This document shows, piece after piece, positions 34,241 through 42,049 of a stretch of 64,000 bases of DNA (within the stretch, counting starts at the first letter, position 1; each line of letters begins with the position of its first letter). The notes beneath the pieces are model-generated. The model had not been told where the DNA came from, searched no databases, and saw only the letters and a program-made list of their open reading frames with translations. The position numbers were made by a program, and so were the translations under genes. The stretch comes from Pseudomonas violetae (GTDB lineage: Bacteria > Pseudomonadota > Gammaproteobacteria > Pseudomonadales > Pseudomonadaceae), in contig NZ_JAKNRW010000016.1 in the NCBI RefSeq assembly GCF_023072615.1, positions 1 to 64,000 of the forward strand, read 5' to 3'.

Positions 34241-35770
34241 TTACACCAGAATCGAAGTGCCCGTCATTTCTTCCGGTTTTTCCATGCCCAGCAGCATCAG
34301 CATGGTCGGCGCCACATCTGCCAGTACGCCGCCATCACGCACCTTGAAGTCACGCTTGCCGACATAGATGAAGGGTACCGGCTCGGTGGTGTGGGCGGTG
34401 TGAGCCTGGCCGGTGGACTCGTCAGCCATTTGCTCGACGTTACCGTGGTCAGCCGTGATCAATGCTTCACCGCCCACTTTTTCCAGCGCGTCGACAATGC
34501 GGCCGACACACAGGTCCAGGCATTCAACCGCCTTGACCGCTGCGTCGAACACGCCGCTATGGCCGACCATGTCGCCGTTGGCGTAGTTGACCACGATCAC
34601 GTCATAACGCTGGTTGTCGATGGCATCGACGATGCGGTCAGTGACTTCTGGTGCGCTCATTTCCGGCTGTAAGTCGTAGGTGGCGACTTTTGGCGACGGG
34701 ATCAGGATGCGCTCTTCACCCGGGAACGGTTCTTCGCGACCGCCCGAGAAGAAGAAGGTCACGTGGGCATATTTCTCGGTTTCGGCGATGCGCAGTTGGG
34801 TCTTGCCATTTTTTGCCAGGTAATCGCCTAGTACGTTGTCCAGGCTGCCTGCGGCGAAGGCTGATGGTGCAGGGATGCTGGCGGCGTATTGGGTCAGCAT
34901 GACAAAGCCGGCCAGTTTCGGCTGGCGGGCGCGGGCAAATTCCTTGAAATCGTCCTCGACGAACACTCGGGTGAGTTCCCGGGCGCGGTCGGCGCGGAAG
35001 TTCATGAACACCACGGCGTCGCCGTCTTCCACTTTAACCGGCTCGCCGATGGAGGTGGCTTTGACGAATTCGTCGCTCTCGCCACGGTCGTAGGCGGCTT
35101 GCAGGCCTTCTTGGGCGGTAGCGGAGTTGAACTCGCCGTTGCCGTCGACAATCAGATTGTAGGCCTGGGACACGCGGTCCCAGCGGTTGTCGCGATCCAT
35201 GGCGAAGTAACGGCCGATGATGCTGGCGATCCGGCCTTTGCCGAGGGCCTGGAGGGTGGCATCGAGCAGTTCGATCGACGACTGGGCACTTTTCGGTGGA
35301 GTGTCGCGGCCGTCGAGGAAGGCATGCAGATAGATTTTCTCGGCGCCGCGCTTGTAGGCCAGTTCCGCCATGGCAACCAGGTGATCCTGATGGCTGTGAA
35401 CGCCGCCATCGGACAGCAGGCCCATGAAGTGCACAGCTTTACCGGCAGCGACGGCTTTATCCACGGCGGCGCAGATGGTCGGGTTCTCGAAGAACTCGCC
35501 GTCTCGGATCGATTTGGTCACGCGAGTGAAGTCCTGATACACAACGCGGCCAGCCCCCAGGTTCATGTGACCGACTTCGGAGTTACCCATCTGGCCATCC
35601 GGCAGGCCGACGTCCATGCCGCTGCCGGAGATCAGGCCGTTGGGTAAGGAGGCAGTCAAGCGGTCCAGTACAGGCTTCTTCGCGGCGAAAACGGCGTTGG
35701 ATTCAGGGCTCTCACTGTGACCGAAGCCGTCGAGGATGATCAGGACCAAAGGTTTAGGCGTGGTAGTCAT
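34241..35770 (-). CDS. gpmI: 2,3-bisphosphoglycerate-independent phosphoglycerate mutase
   Basis: A 509-residue manganese enzyme of glycolysis/gluconeogenesis interconverting 3- and 2-phosphoglycerate. The catalytic Ser lies in GQMGNSEVGHMNLGAGR (about residue 62), metal-binding residues in VLIILDGFGHSE, DGRDTPP, and ITADHGNVEQMAD. The start at 35770 (MTTTPKPL) is an ATG; a GTG three codons earlier is an alternative. It is divergent from the rhodanese gene, and a REP pair separates it from envC. Confidence 0.95.
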   Translation of the reverse strand: MTTTPKPLVLIILDGFGHSESPESNAVFAAKKPVLDRLTASLPNGLISGSGMDVGLPDGQMGNSEVGHMNLGAGRVVYQDFTRVTKSIRDGEFFENPTICAAVDKAVAAGKAVHFMGLLSDGGVHSHQDHLVAMAELAYKRGAEKIYLHAFLDGRDTPPKSAQSSIELLDATLQALGKGRIASIIGRYFAMDRDNRWDRVSQAYNLIVDGNGEFNSATAQEGLQAAYDRGESDEFVKATSIGEPVKVEDGDAVVFMNFRADRARELTRVFVEDDFKEFARARQPKLAGFVMLTQYAASIPAPSAFAAGSLDNVLGDYLAKNGKTQLRIAETEKYAHVTFFFSGGREEPFPGEERILIPSPKVATYDLQPEMSAPEVTDRIVDAIDNQRYDVIVVNYANGDMVGHSGVFDAAVKAVECLDLCVGRIVDALEKVGGEALITADHGNVEQMADESTGQAHTAHTTEPVPFIYVGKRDFKVRDGGVLADVAPTMLMLLGMEKPEEMTGTSILV

Positions 35771-35862
35771 GGATTCCACTCGTGGCTGAGTTAAAAGAGG
35801 GCAATGGAAAAGGGAGTGGCAGTTTAAAGGTAAGTTCCTGCTGCGTCACCGCCGGACGGGGT

Positions 35863-35890
35863 TTGGCCCACCATAGGGGCTGTGTATACT
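35863..35890 (+). promoter_or_regulatory. Probable sigma70 promoter of rhodanese-grxC-secB
   Basis: TTGGCC (35863-35868) and TATACT (35885-35890) are 16 bases apart and point to the rhodanese gene, whose ATG is at 35924. Confidence 0.5.
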
Positions 35891-35923
35891 GGCCGACATT
35901 TTAACGCCCTGGAACCTCCTTCA

Positions 35924-36337
35924 ATGGTTGATCACCTGATTGCATTTGCCACCACTCACTATCTGCTTGTCGGTATCTTCGCCGTTCTGCTGGCTCTGCT
36001 GATCGCCCATGAAATGAAGGGCGGCGGTCGTAGCCTGAGCACCGGTGAGCTGACCGGGCTGGTCAACAAGGACGCAGGCGTGGTGATCGACATTCGTCCG
36101 ACCAAGGACTTCGCTGCAGGTCATATTGTTGGCGCGCTGAATATTCCTCACGACAAACTGACCGCTCGTGTCGGCGAACTGGAAAAGCACAAGGCCAAGA
36201 CCATCATCCTGGTCGACGCCATGGGTCAGACCGCTGGCACTCACGCCCGCGAACTGATGAAATCCGGCTTCACCGCCGCCAAGCTGTCCGGCGGGATCTC
36301 CAGCTGGAAAGGCGATAACCTGCCGCTGGTGAAGTGA
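35924..36337 (+). CDS. Rhodanese-domain membrane protein lacking the catalytic Cys
   Basis: A 137-residue protein with one N-terminal membrane helix (about residues 11-29, YLLVGIFAVLLALLIA) and a cytoplasmic rhodanese domain, like E. coli YibN. IDIRPTKDFAAGHIVGALNIP and KLSGGISSWKGDNLPL are typical. The loop where rhodaneses have the active Cys reads LVDAMGQTAGTHA, and the protein has no Cys at all. It cannot act as a sulfurtransferase by the usual route. The ATG at 35924 begins the operon with grxC and secB. Confidence 0.85.
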   Translation: MVDHLIAFATTHYLLVGIFAVLLALLIAHEMKGGGRSLSTGELTGLVNKDAGVVIDIRPTKDFAAGHIVGALNIPHDKLTARVGELEKHKAKTIILVDAMGQTAGTHARELMKSGFTAAKLSGGISSWKGDNLPLVK

Positions 36338-36338
36338 T

Positions 36339-36593
36339 ATGAGCAACGTCGTCGTCTATTCCAGCGATTACTGCCCTTACTGCTCGCGAGCCAAGTATCT
36401 GCTCGAGAACAAAGGCGTGGCCTTCGAAGAGATCAAAGTCGATGGCAAGCCGCAGGTGCGCGCCGCCATGGCCCAGAAAGCCGGACGGACCTCCGTCCCG
36501 CAGATCTGGATCGGCGAGCGCCACATCGGTGGCTGTGATGATTTGTTTGCCCTTGAGCGCGCTGGCAAGCTCGACGCCCTGCTCAAGGCCTGA
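36339..36593 (+). CDS. grxC: Glutaredoxin 3
   Basis: An 84-residue glutathione-dependent thiol reductase. The active site is YCPYCSRAK, and TSVPQIWIGERHIGGCDDL forms the glutathione-binding part. It starts one base after the rhodanese stop and lies before secB, the same order as in E. coli (yibN-grxC-secB). Confidence 0.95.
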   Translation: MSNVVVYSSDYCPYCSRAKYLLENKGVAFEEIKVDGKPQVRAAMAQKAGRTSVPQIWIGERHIGGCDDLFALERAGKLDALLKA

Positions 36594-36632
36594 CGCCTTC
36601 CCTATAAGACCCAAGATCAGAAAGGATCTGAG

Positions 36633-37124
36633 ATGACTGACCAACAGAACACTGCAGCTAGCGAAGAAGAAACCGCACCGCAATTCTCCTTGCAGCGCAT
36701 CTACGTACGTGACTTGTCCTTTGAAGCCCCGAAAAGCCCGGCGATCTTCCGCCAGCAGTGGGAGCCGAGCGTCGGTCTGGATCTGAACACTCGTCAGAAG
36801 GCCCTGGAAGGTGACTTCCACGAAGTCGTGCTGACCTTGTCGGTGACCGTGAAGAACGGTGAAAACGGCGAAGTGGCGTTCATTGCAGAAGTGCAACAGG
36901 CCGGGATCTTCCTGATCAAGAACCTGGACGACGCTTCGATGAGTCACACCCTGGGTGCGTTCTGCCCGAACATCCTGTTCCCGTACGCTCGCGAAACCCT
37001 GGACAGCCTGGTGACCCGCGGATCGTTCCCGGCCCTGATGCTGGCCCCAGTGAACTTCGATGCGCTGTACGCGCAAGAACTGCAACGCATGCAGGCGGCT
37101 GGCGAGACTCCGACCGTTCAATAA
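36633..37124 (+). CDS. secB: Protein-export chaperone SecB
   Basis: A 163-residue tetrameric chaperone that keeps preproteins unfolded and hands them to SecA. FSLQRIYVRDLSFEAPKSP, VVLTLSVTVKNGE and AFCPNILFPYARETLDSLVTRG are characteristic. GGATCTGAG lies before the ATG. It closes the rhodanese-grxC-secB group; a REP hairpin follows. Confidence 0.96.
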   Translation: MTDQQNTAASEEETAPQFSLQRIYVRDLSFEAPKSPAIFRQQWEPSVGLDLNTRQKALEGDFHEVVLTLSVTVKNGENGEVAFIAEVQQAGIFLIKNLDDASMSHTLGAFCPNILFPYARETLDSLVTRGSFPALMLAPVNFDALYAQELQRMQAAGETPTVQ

Positions 37125-37139
37125 GCGGCGCTGCTGAAA

Positions 37140-37202
37140 ATCGCGGGCAAGCCCGCTCCCACAGGATTGTGCAAAACCTGTGGGAGCGGGCTTGCCCGCG
37201 AT
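37140..37202. repeat. REP pair, perfect inverted repeat
   Basis: Twenty-six bases at 37140-37165 (ATCGCGGGCAAGCCCGCTCC...) are repeated exactly inverted at 37177-37202, 11 bases apart. They lie between convergent secB and trmL and probably end both transcripts. Confidence 0.9.
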
Positions 37203-37232
37203 TGTTTCTGTCAGGCGAAAATAATCTTCGGG

Positions 37233-37688
37233 TTACTTGAAGCCGAGCTGGCGCCAGCCTTCGTATACGGCCACGGCCACGGTGTTCGACAGGTTGAGGC
37301 TGCGGCAGCCTTCACGCATCGGCAGGCGCAGGCGCTGCTCCGCAGGCAGGGCGTCCAGCACTTCTGCTGGCAAGCCCCGGCTTTCCGGGCCGAACAGGAA
37401 GGCGTCGCCCTCTGCGAAGCTCGCATCGTGGAACGGCCGCGAGCCCTTGGTGGTGAAGGCGAACAAGCGTGGGTGGCCGAGGCTTTCCAGGCAGCTGGCG
37501 AGGTCGGCGTGACGTTGCAGGGTGGCATACTCGTGGTAGTCGAGGCCCGCCCGGCGCAAACGCTTGTCGTCCATCTCGAAGCCCAGCGGCTCGATCAAAT
37601 GCAGGTGGCAGCCACTGTTGGCGCACAGCCTGATAACGTTGCCGGTATTCGGCGGAATTTCTGGTTGGAAGAGGATGACGTGAAACAT
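37233..37688 (-). CDS. trmL: tRNA (cytidine/uridine-34 2'-O)-methyltransferase TrmL
   Basis: A 151-residue SPOUT methyltransferase modifying the wobble base of tRNA-Leu. HVILFQPEIPPNTGNVIRLC (start) and the knot motifs FGPESRGLP and LNLSNTVAVAVYEGWRQLG are typical of TrmL. The start is the ATG at 37688; the longer frame upstream is the neighbour read on the wrong strand. Its start codon overlaps that of the divergent gene in CATG. Confidence 0.94.
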   Translation of the reverse strand: MFHVILFQPEIPPNTGNVIRLCANSGCHLHLIEPLGFEMDDKRLRRAGLDYHEYATLQRHADLASCLESLGHPRLFAFTTKGSRPFHDASFAEGDAFLFGPESRGLPAEVLDALPAEQRLRLPMREGCRSLNLSNTVAVAVYEGWRQLGFK

Positions 37689-38127
37689 GCACGGCTCCGA
37701 AGGTAAAGATGACCCGCATTCTACGCCGCCAGAGGATCGGCGTTCGAAACTATTCCCACGCGTAATGGGTTCATTGGCGATAGTCGGTGTCATGGTCGGG
37801 CTGATGATTGGCCGCCTGACTACGCCCGACCCCATTGAACTGCAGCAGGTCGAGGTGACGAGCGACGGATTGGTCGTGTGGTTCAGCGACGAACCCAAGA
37901 CCCATGGCGAGATCGTCGACGGCAGCCTGGCGCTGTTGTTCGCGGCCGAAGGCAGGGCGCAGAAAGGGCAGCTCAAGCTCAATGATAAAAGCGCTAACTG
38001 GCGAGTGCGTTTGAGTGATGGGGGATTGTTGCTGACCGTGGTGGCTGCCCGGCCCCTGCTGGGCGAATGGGTCGGTAGCGAGGTCGATGATCGCTGGCGG
38101 CTGGAGATCCATCTCCGGGAGCAATAA
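37687..38127 (+). CDS. Membrane-anchored protein of unknown function
   Basis: A 146-residue protein with a polar, Pro/Asp-rich start, one membrane helix (about residues 26-43, VMGSLAIVGVMVGLMIGRL) and a periplasmic beta domain (IELQQVEVTSDGLVVWFS, KTHGEIVDGSLALLF, WRVRLSDGGLLLTVV). I do not recognise the family. If the ATG at 37687 is right, it overlaps the trmL start codon on the other strand; a start at the ATG at 37765 would only leave the helix at the very N-terminus. The structured repeats at 38131-38345 lie in its 3' region. Confidence 0.6.
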   Translation: MHGSEGKDDPHSTPPEDRRSKLFPRVMGSLAIVGVMVGLMIGRLTTPDPIELQQVEVTSDGLVVWFSDEPKTHGEIVDGSLALLFAAEGRAQKGQLKLNDKSANWRVRLSDGGLLLTVVAARPLLGEWVGSEVDDRWRLEIHLREQ

Positions 38128-38130
38128 AAG

Positions 38131-38345
38131 AGGGAATCCCCGGCCTGCCTGTACCAAGGTTCCCGAAACGGGAGGGCTCACGCATTGCGTCGTGAACCCG
38201 GGTGTAAAGAAGGAGCCCCTGACCTGCCTGTATCAAGGGCCCCAAAACTGGGTGGGCTCGTCGCTCGTGCGGTGTGAGCCCGGTGTAAAGAGGGGAATCC
38301 CCGGCCTGCCTGTACCAAGGTCCCCGAAACTGGGTAGTGAACTGA
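38131..38345 (+). repeat. Structured tandem repeat, about 80-bp period, 2.7 units
   Basis: Landmarks recur at about 80 bases: CCTGCCTGTA at 38144, 38223 (as CCTGCCTGTA) and 38305; GGTGTAAAG ends units 1 and 2. Each unit can form three hairpins: GGGG-AAT-CCCC at its start, CCCG-AAA-CGGG in the middle, and GGGCTC...GAGCCC at the end. Sequence differs between units while pairing is largely kept (unit 2 starts AGG-AGCC-CCT; its second stem is CCCA/TGGG). Unit 3 lacks the third hairpin. No gene is credible here. Together with the terminator at 38422-38452 this could be a 3'-UTR or small RNA. Confidence 0.65.
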
Positions 38346-38421
38346 TTCACTGAATGGACTACTGCAGGGGGCGTGCCAGGTTTTAACAAGTTGATACACT
38401 AACCTCCGCTGATACGCTGAT

Positions 38422-38452
38422 AGCCCCGTTATTCGGGGCTTTCGTGTTTTTT
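38422..38452 (+). terminator. Intrinsic terminator after the structured repeats
   Basis: AGCCCCG (38422-38428) and CGGGGCT (38434-38440) form a perfect stem with loop TTATT, followed by TTCGTGTTTTTT. It would end a forward transcript that includes the unknown membrane-protein gene and the repeats. Confidence 0.8.
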
Positions 38453-38679
38453 AGGTTGGGGTCAGATTGTGAAAGCAGGCAGGATTTGAGGCGCTTTTGC
38501 GTGCACGGTTGCGGTTCACGGTGCATTCAGGCGGTGCACGGTGGCGCCAAAAGCATCGCGGGCAAGCCCGCTCCCACAGGGTCCAGTGTTGTTCATGCAA
38601 TCGTGAAAACACCGGGTTCACTGTGCAAGCGGGCTTGCCCGCGAATGAATCTATGCAGCGACGATGATTTATAGGGTAC
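38453..38679. repeat. Intergenic DNA with two REP elements
   Basis: A REP lies at 38554-38580 (CATCGCGGGCAAGCCCGCTC...) and an inverted, partly diverged one at 38622-38646 (TGTGCAAGCGGGCTTGCCCG...). A short inverted motif (GTGCACGG/CGGTGCACGG) precedes them at 38501-38541. No gene is visible. Confidence 0.6.
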
Positions 38680-40116
38680 TCAGCCCTCTTCCCCCTCATC
38701 ATCATCCCCACCATCGACCTTCATCCCCAATTCCTTGATCTTGCGAGTCAGGGTATTGCGCCCCCAGCCCAGCAACACTGCGGCATCACGCCGACGGCCG
38801 GCGGTATGCTTGAGGGCGGTCTCGATCATGATCCGCTCAAACGCCGGCACCGCACTGTCGAGCAGGCTCGACTGGCCCCGGGCCAACGCCTGGTCAGCCC
38901 ACTGGCGCAGCGCCTGCTCCCAGTTGGTCACCGGTGCCGAATCCTGAGGCAGGTTCAACAGTTCTGGCGGCAGATCGCTGATGTGCACTTCTCGACCGGA
39001 AGCCATCACCGTGATCCAGCGGCAGGTGTTCTCCAGCTGACGCACGTTACCGCCCCACGGCAGGTTCTTCAGGTATTCCTCGGTTTCGCTCTTCAACAGC
39101 TTCGGTTCCACTGCCAGCTCTTGTGCGGCGCGGGCGAGGAAGTGCTTGGCCAGGGTCGGGATGTCTTCGCGACGGTCCGACAGGCGTGGGATGTGGATAC
39201 GGATGACGTTAAGGCGGTGAAACAAGTCTTCGCGGAATTTACCCGCGTGCACCAGGGTTTCAAGGTTCTGGTGGGTCGCGGCGATAATTCGTACATCCAC
39301 CTTGACCGGGGTGTGCCCCCCCACCCGGTAAAACTCGCCGTCAGCCAGCACCCGCAACAGACGAGTCTGGGTGTCCGCTGGCATGTCCCCGATTTCATCG
39401 AGGAACAGGGTGCCGCCATCCGCCTGCTCGAAACGCCCGCGGCGCAAGTTAGCAGCGCCGGTGAAGGCGCCTTTCTCATGGCCAAACAACTCGGACTCCA
39501 TCAGATCCTTGGGGATTGCCGCCATGTTCAGCGCGATGAACGGCGAGGCTGCCCGTGGGCTGTGACGGTGCAAAGCGTGGGCAACCAATTCTTTACCGGT
39601 GCCGGACTCGCCATTGATCAGCACGGTGATGTTGGAATGGCTCAAGCGGCCAATGGCGCGAAACACTTCCTGCATCGCTGGCGCTTCGCCGATGATTTCC
39701 GGGGTGCGGGTCAGGGTCGGGACGACTTCCAGGCCCTGCTGCTCCTGAGCGTGCTGGTTTGCACGCTTGACCAGCGATACGGCTTCGTCGACGTCGAACG
39801 GTTTTGGCAGGTACTCGAACGCGCCGCCCTGGTAGGACGCGACAGCGCTGTCCAGATCGGAGTGAGCCGTCATGATGATCACTGGCAGACGTGGGTGCTG
39901 TTCGCGAATCCGCGCCAGAAGGTCCAGGCCGCTGGCGCCGGGCATGCGAATGTCGGAGATGATCACGTCCGGCTGCTGGCGCGCCAGGCGGCTCATCACG
40001 CCATCGGCGCTGTCGAAGCTTTGCGTGGTCATGCCTTCCTGCTGCAAGGCTTTTTCCAGGACCCAACGGATAGAACGGTCGTCATCGACGATCCACACGG
40101 TTTCACTACGGCTCAT
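38680..40116 (-). CDS. ntrC: Nitrogen regulation response regulator NtrC
   Basis: A 478-residue sigma54 activator. The receiver domain has VWIVDDDRSIRWVLEKAL and the phosphorylated Asp in VIISDIRMPG (about 54). The AAA+ domain has Walker A GESGTGKELVAHAL, the sigma54 loop HEKGAFTGA (about 215) and Walker B GTLFLDEIGDM. The C-terminal Fis-type helix-turn-helix (RRRDAAVLLGWGRNTLTRKI) binds DNA. The gene overlaps ntrB by 4 bp. Likely targets with NtrC-type sites in this window are glnA, ntrBC itself and gabP. Confidence 0.97.
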   Translation of the reverse strand: MSRSETVWIVDDDRSIRWVLEKALQQEGMTTQSFDSADGVMSRLARQQPDVIISDIRMPGASGLDLLARIREQHPRLPVIIMTAHSDLDSAVASYQGGAFEYLPKPFDVDEAVSLVKRANQHAQEQQGLEVVPTLTRTPEIIGEAPAMQEVFRAIGRLSHSNITVLINGESGTGKELVAHALHRHSPRAASPFIALNMAAIPKDLMESELFGHEKGAFTGAANLRRGRFEQADGGTLFLDEIGDMPADTQTRLLRVLADGEFYRVGGHTPVKVDVRIIAATHQNLETLVHAGKFREDLFHRLNVIRIHIPRLSDRREDIPTLAKHFLARAAQELAVEPKLLKSETEEYLKNLPWGGNVRQLENTCRWITVMASGREVHISDLPPELLNLPQDSAPVTNWEQALRQWADQALARGQSSLLDSAVPAFERIMIETALKHTAGRRRDAAVLLGWGRNTLTRKIKELGMKVDGGDDDEGEEG

Positions 40117-41198
40117 GTCGATGTGGCTCCTTGTTCCAGTGGCAGAAAGATCGAGAAGGTGGTGTGGCCTGGGTGGCTGTCACACTCGATCAGGCCCTGG
40201 TGCTGGCTGATGATGTTCTGGGTAATGGCCAGGCCCAGCCCGGTACCGTCCGGGCGGCCGCTGACCATCGGAAAGAAGATGGTTTCCTGAAGTTCCGCAG
40301 GTATGCCGGGCCCGTTGTCGATGATCTCGATCTTGGTCACCAGGCGATGGCGCACGTGGCCGATGGTGAACTGTCGCATGGCGCGGGTACGCAGGGTGAT
40401 GCGGCCAAGGCGCAACTCATTCTGGCTGCTGATGGCCTGCATCGCGTTGCGCACGATGTTCAGTACCGCCTGAATCATCTGCTCACGATCAATCAGGACA
40501 TCGGGAATGCTCGGGTCGTAGTCGCGCACGAGGGTGATGCAACCCTGGCTTTCGGCGTCCACCAGATGGCAGACGCGCTCGAGCACTTCGTGAATGTTGC
40601 ACATGGCCAACGATGGCAGCTTGTTCGAGCCGAGCATGCGGTCAACAAGGTTTCGCAGGCGATCGGCTTCTTCGATGATCACATTGGTGTAATCGCGCAG
40701 GCTTTCTTCGGGCAGTTCGCGGGCCAGCAGTTGCGCTGCGCCACGAATCCCGCCCAGCGGATTCTTGATTTCGTGGGCCAGGCCGCGCACCAGCATCTTG
40801 CTGGTTTCCTGTTTCGACAGCTGTGCCTCTTCCTTGGTGATGCGCAACAGACGATCGCGGGGGTGGACTTCGAGCAACAGCATGGTCTCGCCGTTGGCCA
40901 GAATCGGCGTCACCGCGTAATCGACTGTCAGGGTCTGGCCGGTGAGGGCGGTGAGCATCGCTTCGCGTTTGGTGAAAGGGTGAGCCTGTTCAACAGCCTG
41001 GCGCAGGGAATTCAGCGCCTCTGTGGATTCGGTGAACAATTCACTGATGAATTGCCCGTGACTGCGCTGCCCGCTGATCGCCAGGAGCATTTCCGCCGCC
41101 GGGTTCATGTACTCCAGGCGCAACTGGGCGTCGAGCAAGATGGTGGCGGTAGTCAAGTTATCGAGCAGCAAGCGGTGCAGTGCGTCGCTAATGGTCAT
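40113..41198 (-). CDS. ntrB: Nitrogen regulation sensor kinase NtrB
   Basis: A 361-residue cytoplasmic histidine kinase/phosphatase controlled by PII that phosphorylates NtrC when nitrogen is short. A PAS domain (about residues 10-120; ATILLDAQLRLEYMNPAAEML) is followed by the phosphorylated His in GLAHEIKNPLGGIRGAAQLL (about 139) and the ATP-binding part IDNGPGIPAELQE and DGTGLGLAITQNI. The start at 41198 is 58 bases after a sigma54-like promoter candidate. Confidence 0.95.
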   Translation of the reverse strand: MTISDALHRLLLDNLTTATILLDAQLRLEYMNPAAEMLLAISGQRSHGQFISELFTESTEALNSLRQAVEQAHPFTKREAMLTALTGQTLTVDYAVTPILANGETMLLLEVHPRDRLLRITKEEAQLSKQETSKMLVRGLAHEIKNPLGGIRGAAQLLARELPEESLRDYTNVIIEEADRLRNLVDRMLGSNKLPSLAMCNIHEVLERVCHLVDAESQGCITLVRDYDPSIPDVLIDREQMIQAVLNIVRNAMQAISSQNELRLGRITLRTRAMRQFTIGHVRHRLVTKIEIIDNGPGIPAELQETIFFPMVSGRPDGTGLGLAITQNIISQHQGLIECDSHPGHTTFSIFLPLEQGATST

Positions 41199-41255
41199 CA
41201 GGACCTCTTTTGGAGCAGGGCGTGCGCAAGAAAAAAGCGTTTGTTACTGGAAAAT

Positions 41256-41270
41256 GCAAAAACCAAACCA
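41256..41270 (-). promoter_or_regulatory. Candidate sigma54 promoter of ntrBC
   Basis: The reverse strand reads TGGTTTGGTTTTTGC, with GG and GC ten bases apart and a good -12 TTGC. The -24 part is weak (TTT for CAC). An NtrC site lies about 160 bases upstream, a similar spacing to that at gabP. Confidence 0.4.
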
Positions 41271-41397
41271 AGGCTCTGAAAAGAAGCGCCGATCGCCTGA
41301 AACAGGCGTTTGACGCTCTTTTGCGTGGCGTTATGCCAGCTTCCACGGGTATTTTCGAACCAAAATGGGATGAAGAGTGGGTAGTTAGCAACTATGC

Positions 41398-41412
41398 GCA
41401 CCAATATAGTGC
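41398..41412 (-). promoter_or_regulatory. Predicted NtrC binding site upstream of ntrBC
   Basis: GCAC-CAATATA-GTGC is a perfect dyad core of the NtrC consensus (GCAC-N7-GTGC). It lies about 200 bases before ntrB. In E. coli NtrC also controls its own operon. A weaker similar motif may lie at 41357-41373. Confidence 0.65.
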
Positions 41413-41428
41413 TCAAGAGGAGGTGGGG

Positions 41429-42049
41429 TTAAAAGAACTTCAGGAAGGGTTTTTTCTCTTCTTCTGGTTTGTCCTTGAGTGGGCATTCCGGGCGCTGGCC
41501 GAAGTCGGTGAGGGCGCAGGGTTTGACCTGGCGTTTCTGGGCGAGGGAAATTCGCAACATATGGAAGGGTTGATTGGCGGTGCGCTCCACGGTACGCCCT
41601 TGCTGGTCGAGTATCTCAACCGATAGGTTATGGCTGCCGCGGTCGACGTTGGTCAGGGCAAATACCGGGCTCAGGCCGGGTTCGGCGGTGGGTTTGCCGT
41701 CCAGCAGCAGGCGGTAGCGGTGACCCCGTTGCAAACCAGGTTCGCTGGTGATACTGACGATCAACTCCCCAGCACTGCTGCGCAGCGTGGCATCGGGTTC
41801 GGGCACCAGCACCCTGAGCATGTCATAGTGAAATGGTGGTGCTGCATCACTTTTTTTGTCGACTATCACCGGTATGGCGTGGGTCGGGTTGGCGGACATG
41901 CGATTGCCAGGCGCCAATGGCACGCGCTTCGCGTTGCCCAAGCCTGGCTGATCGGTGAAGACCCGGTTGCCCTGGGCATCGACGTAGGTGAAAACTTCGG
42001 CCGACGCGGGCAGTGCAATCAGCAGCCCTATTAACAGCCACCCCCTCAC
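41429..42049 (-). CDS. DUF4124 domain protein, second of a pair
   Basis: A 206-residue exported protein. A signal peptide (LLIGLLIALPASA) leads to the DUF4124 segment EVFTYVDAQGNRVFTDQPG (about residues 18-40), then a linker, then a beta domain shared with the neighbour (LIVSITSEPGLQRGHRYRLLLDGKP, LTNVDRGSHNLSVEILD). The C-terminal tail is Lys/Glu-rich. Function unknown. It overlaps the paralogous gene at 42046-42555 by 4 bp, so one operon. Confidence 0.8.
   Translation of the reverse strand: MRGWLLIGLLIALPASAEVFTYVDAQGNRVFTDQPGLGNAKRVPLAPGNRMSANPTHAIPVIVDKKSDAAPPFHYDMLRVLVPEPDATLRSSAGELIVSITSEPGLQRGHRYRLLLDGKPTAEPGLSPVFALTNVDRGSHNLSVEILDQQGRTVERTANQPFHMLRISLAQKRQVKPCALTDFGQRPECPLKDKPEEEKKPFLKFF

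Noticed and set aside
38131..38345. CRISPR array
   Set aside because: Units are contiguous, not short repeats with unique spacers, and no cas genes are present.
38087..38353. 88-codon frame through the structured repeats
   Set aside because: Its peptide repeats only because the DNA repeats, unit lengths of 79 and 82 are not both multiples of three, and no start signal is seen.
38806..40290. 494-codon forward frame opposite ntrC
   Set aside because: Shadow of the response-regulator gene.
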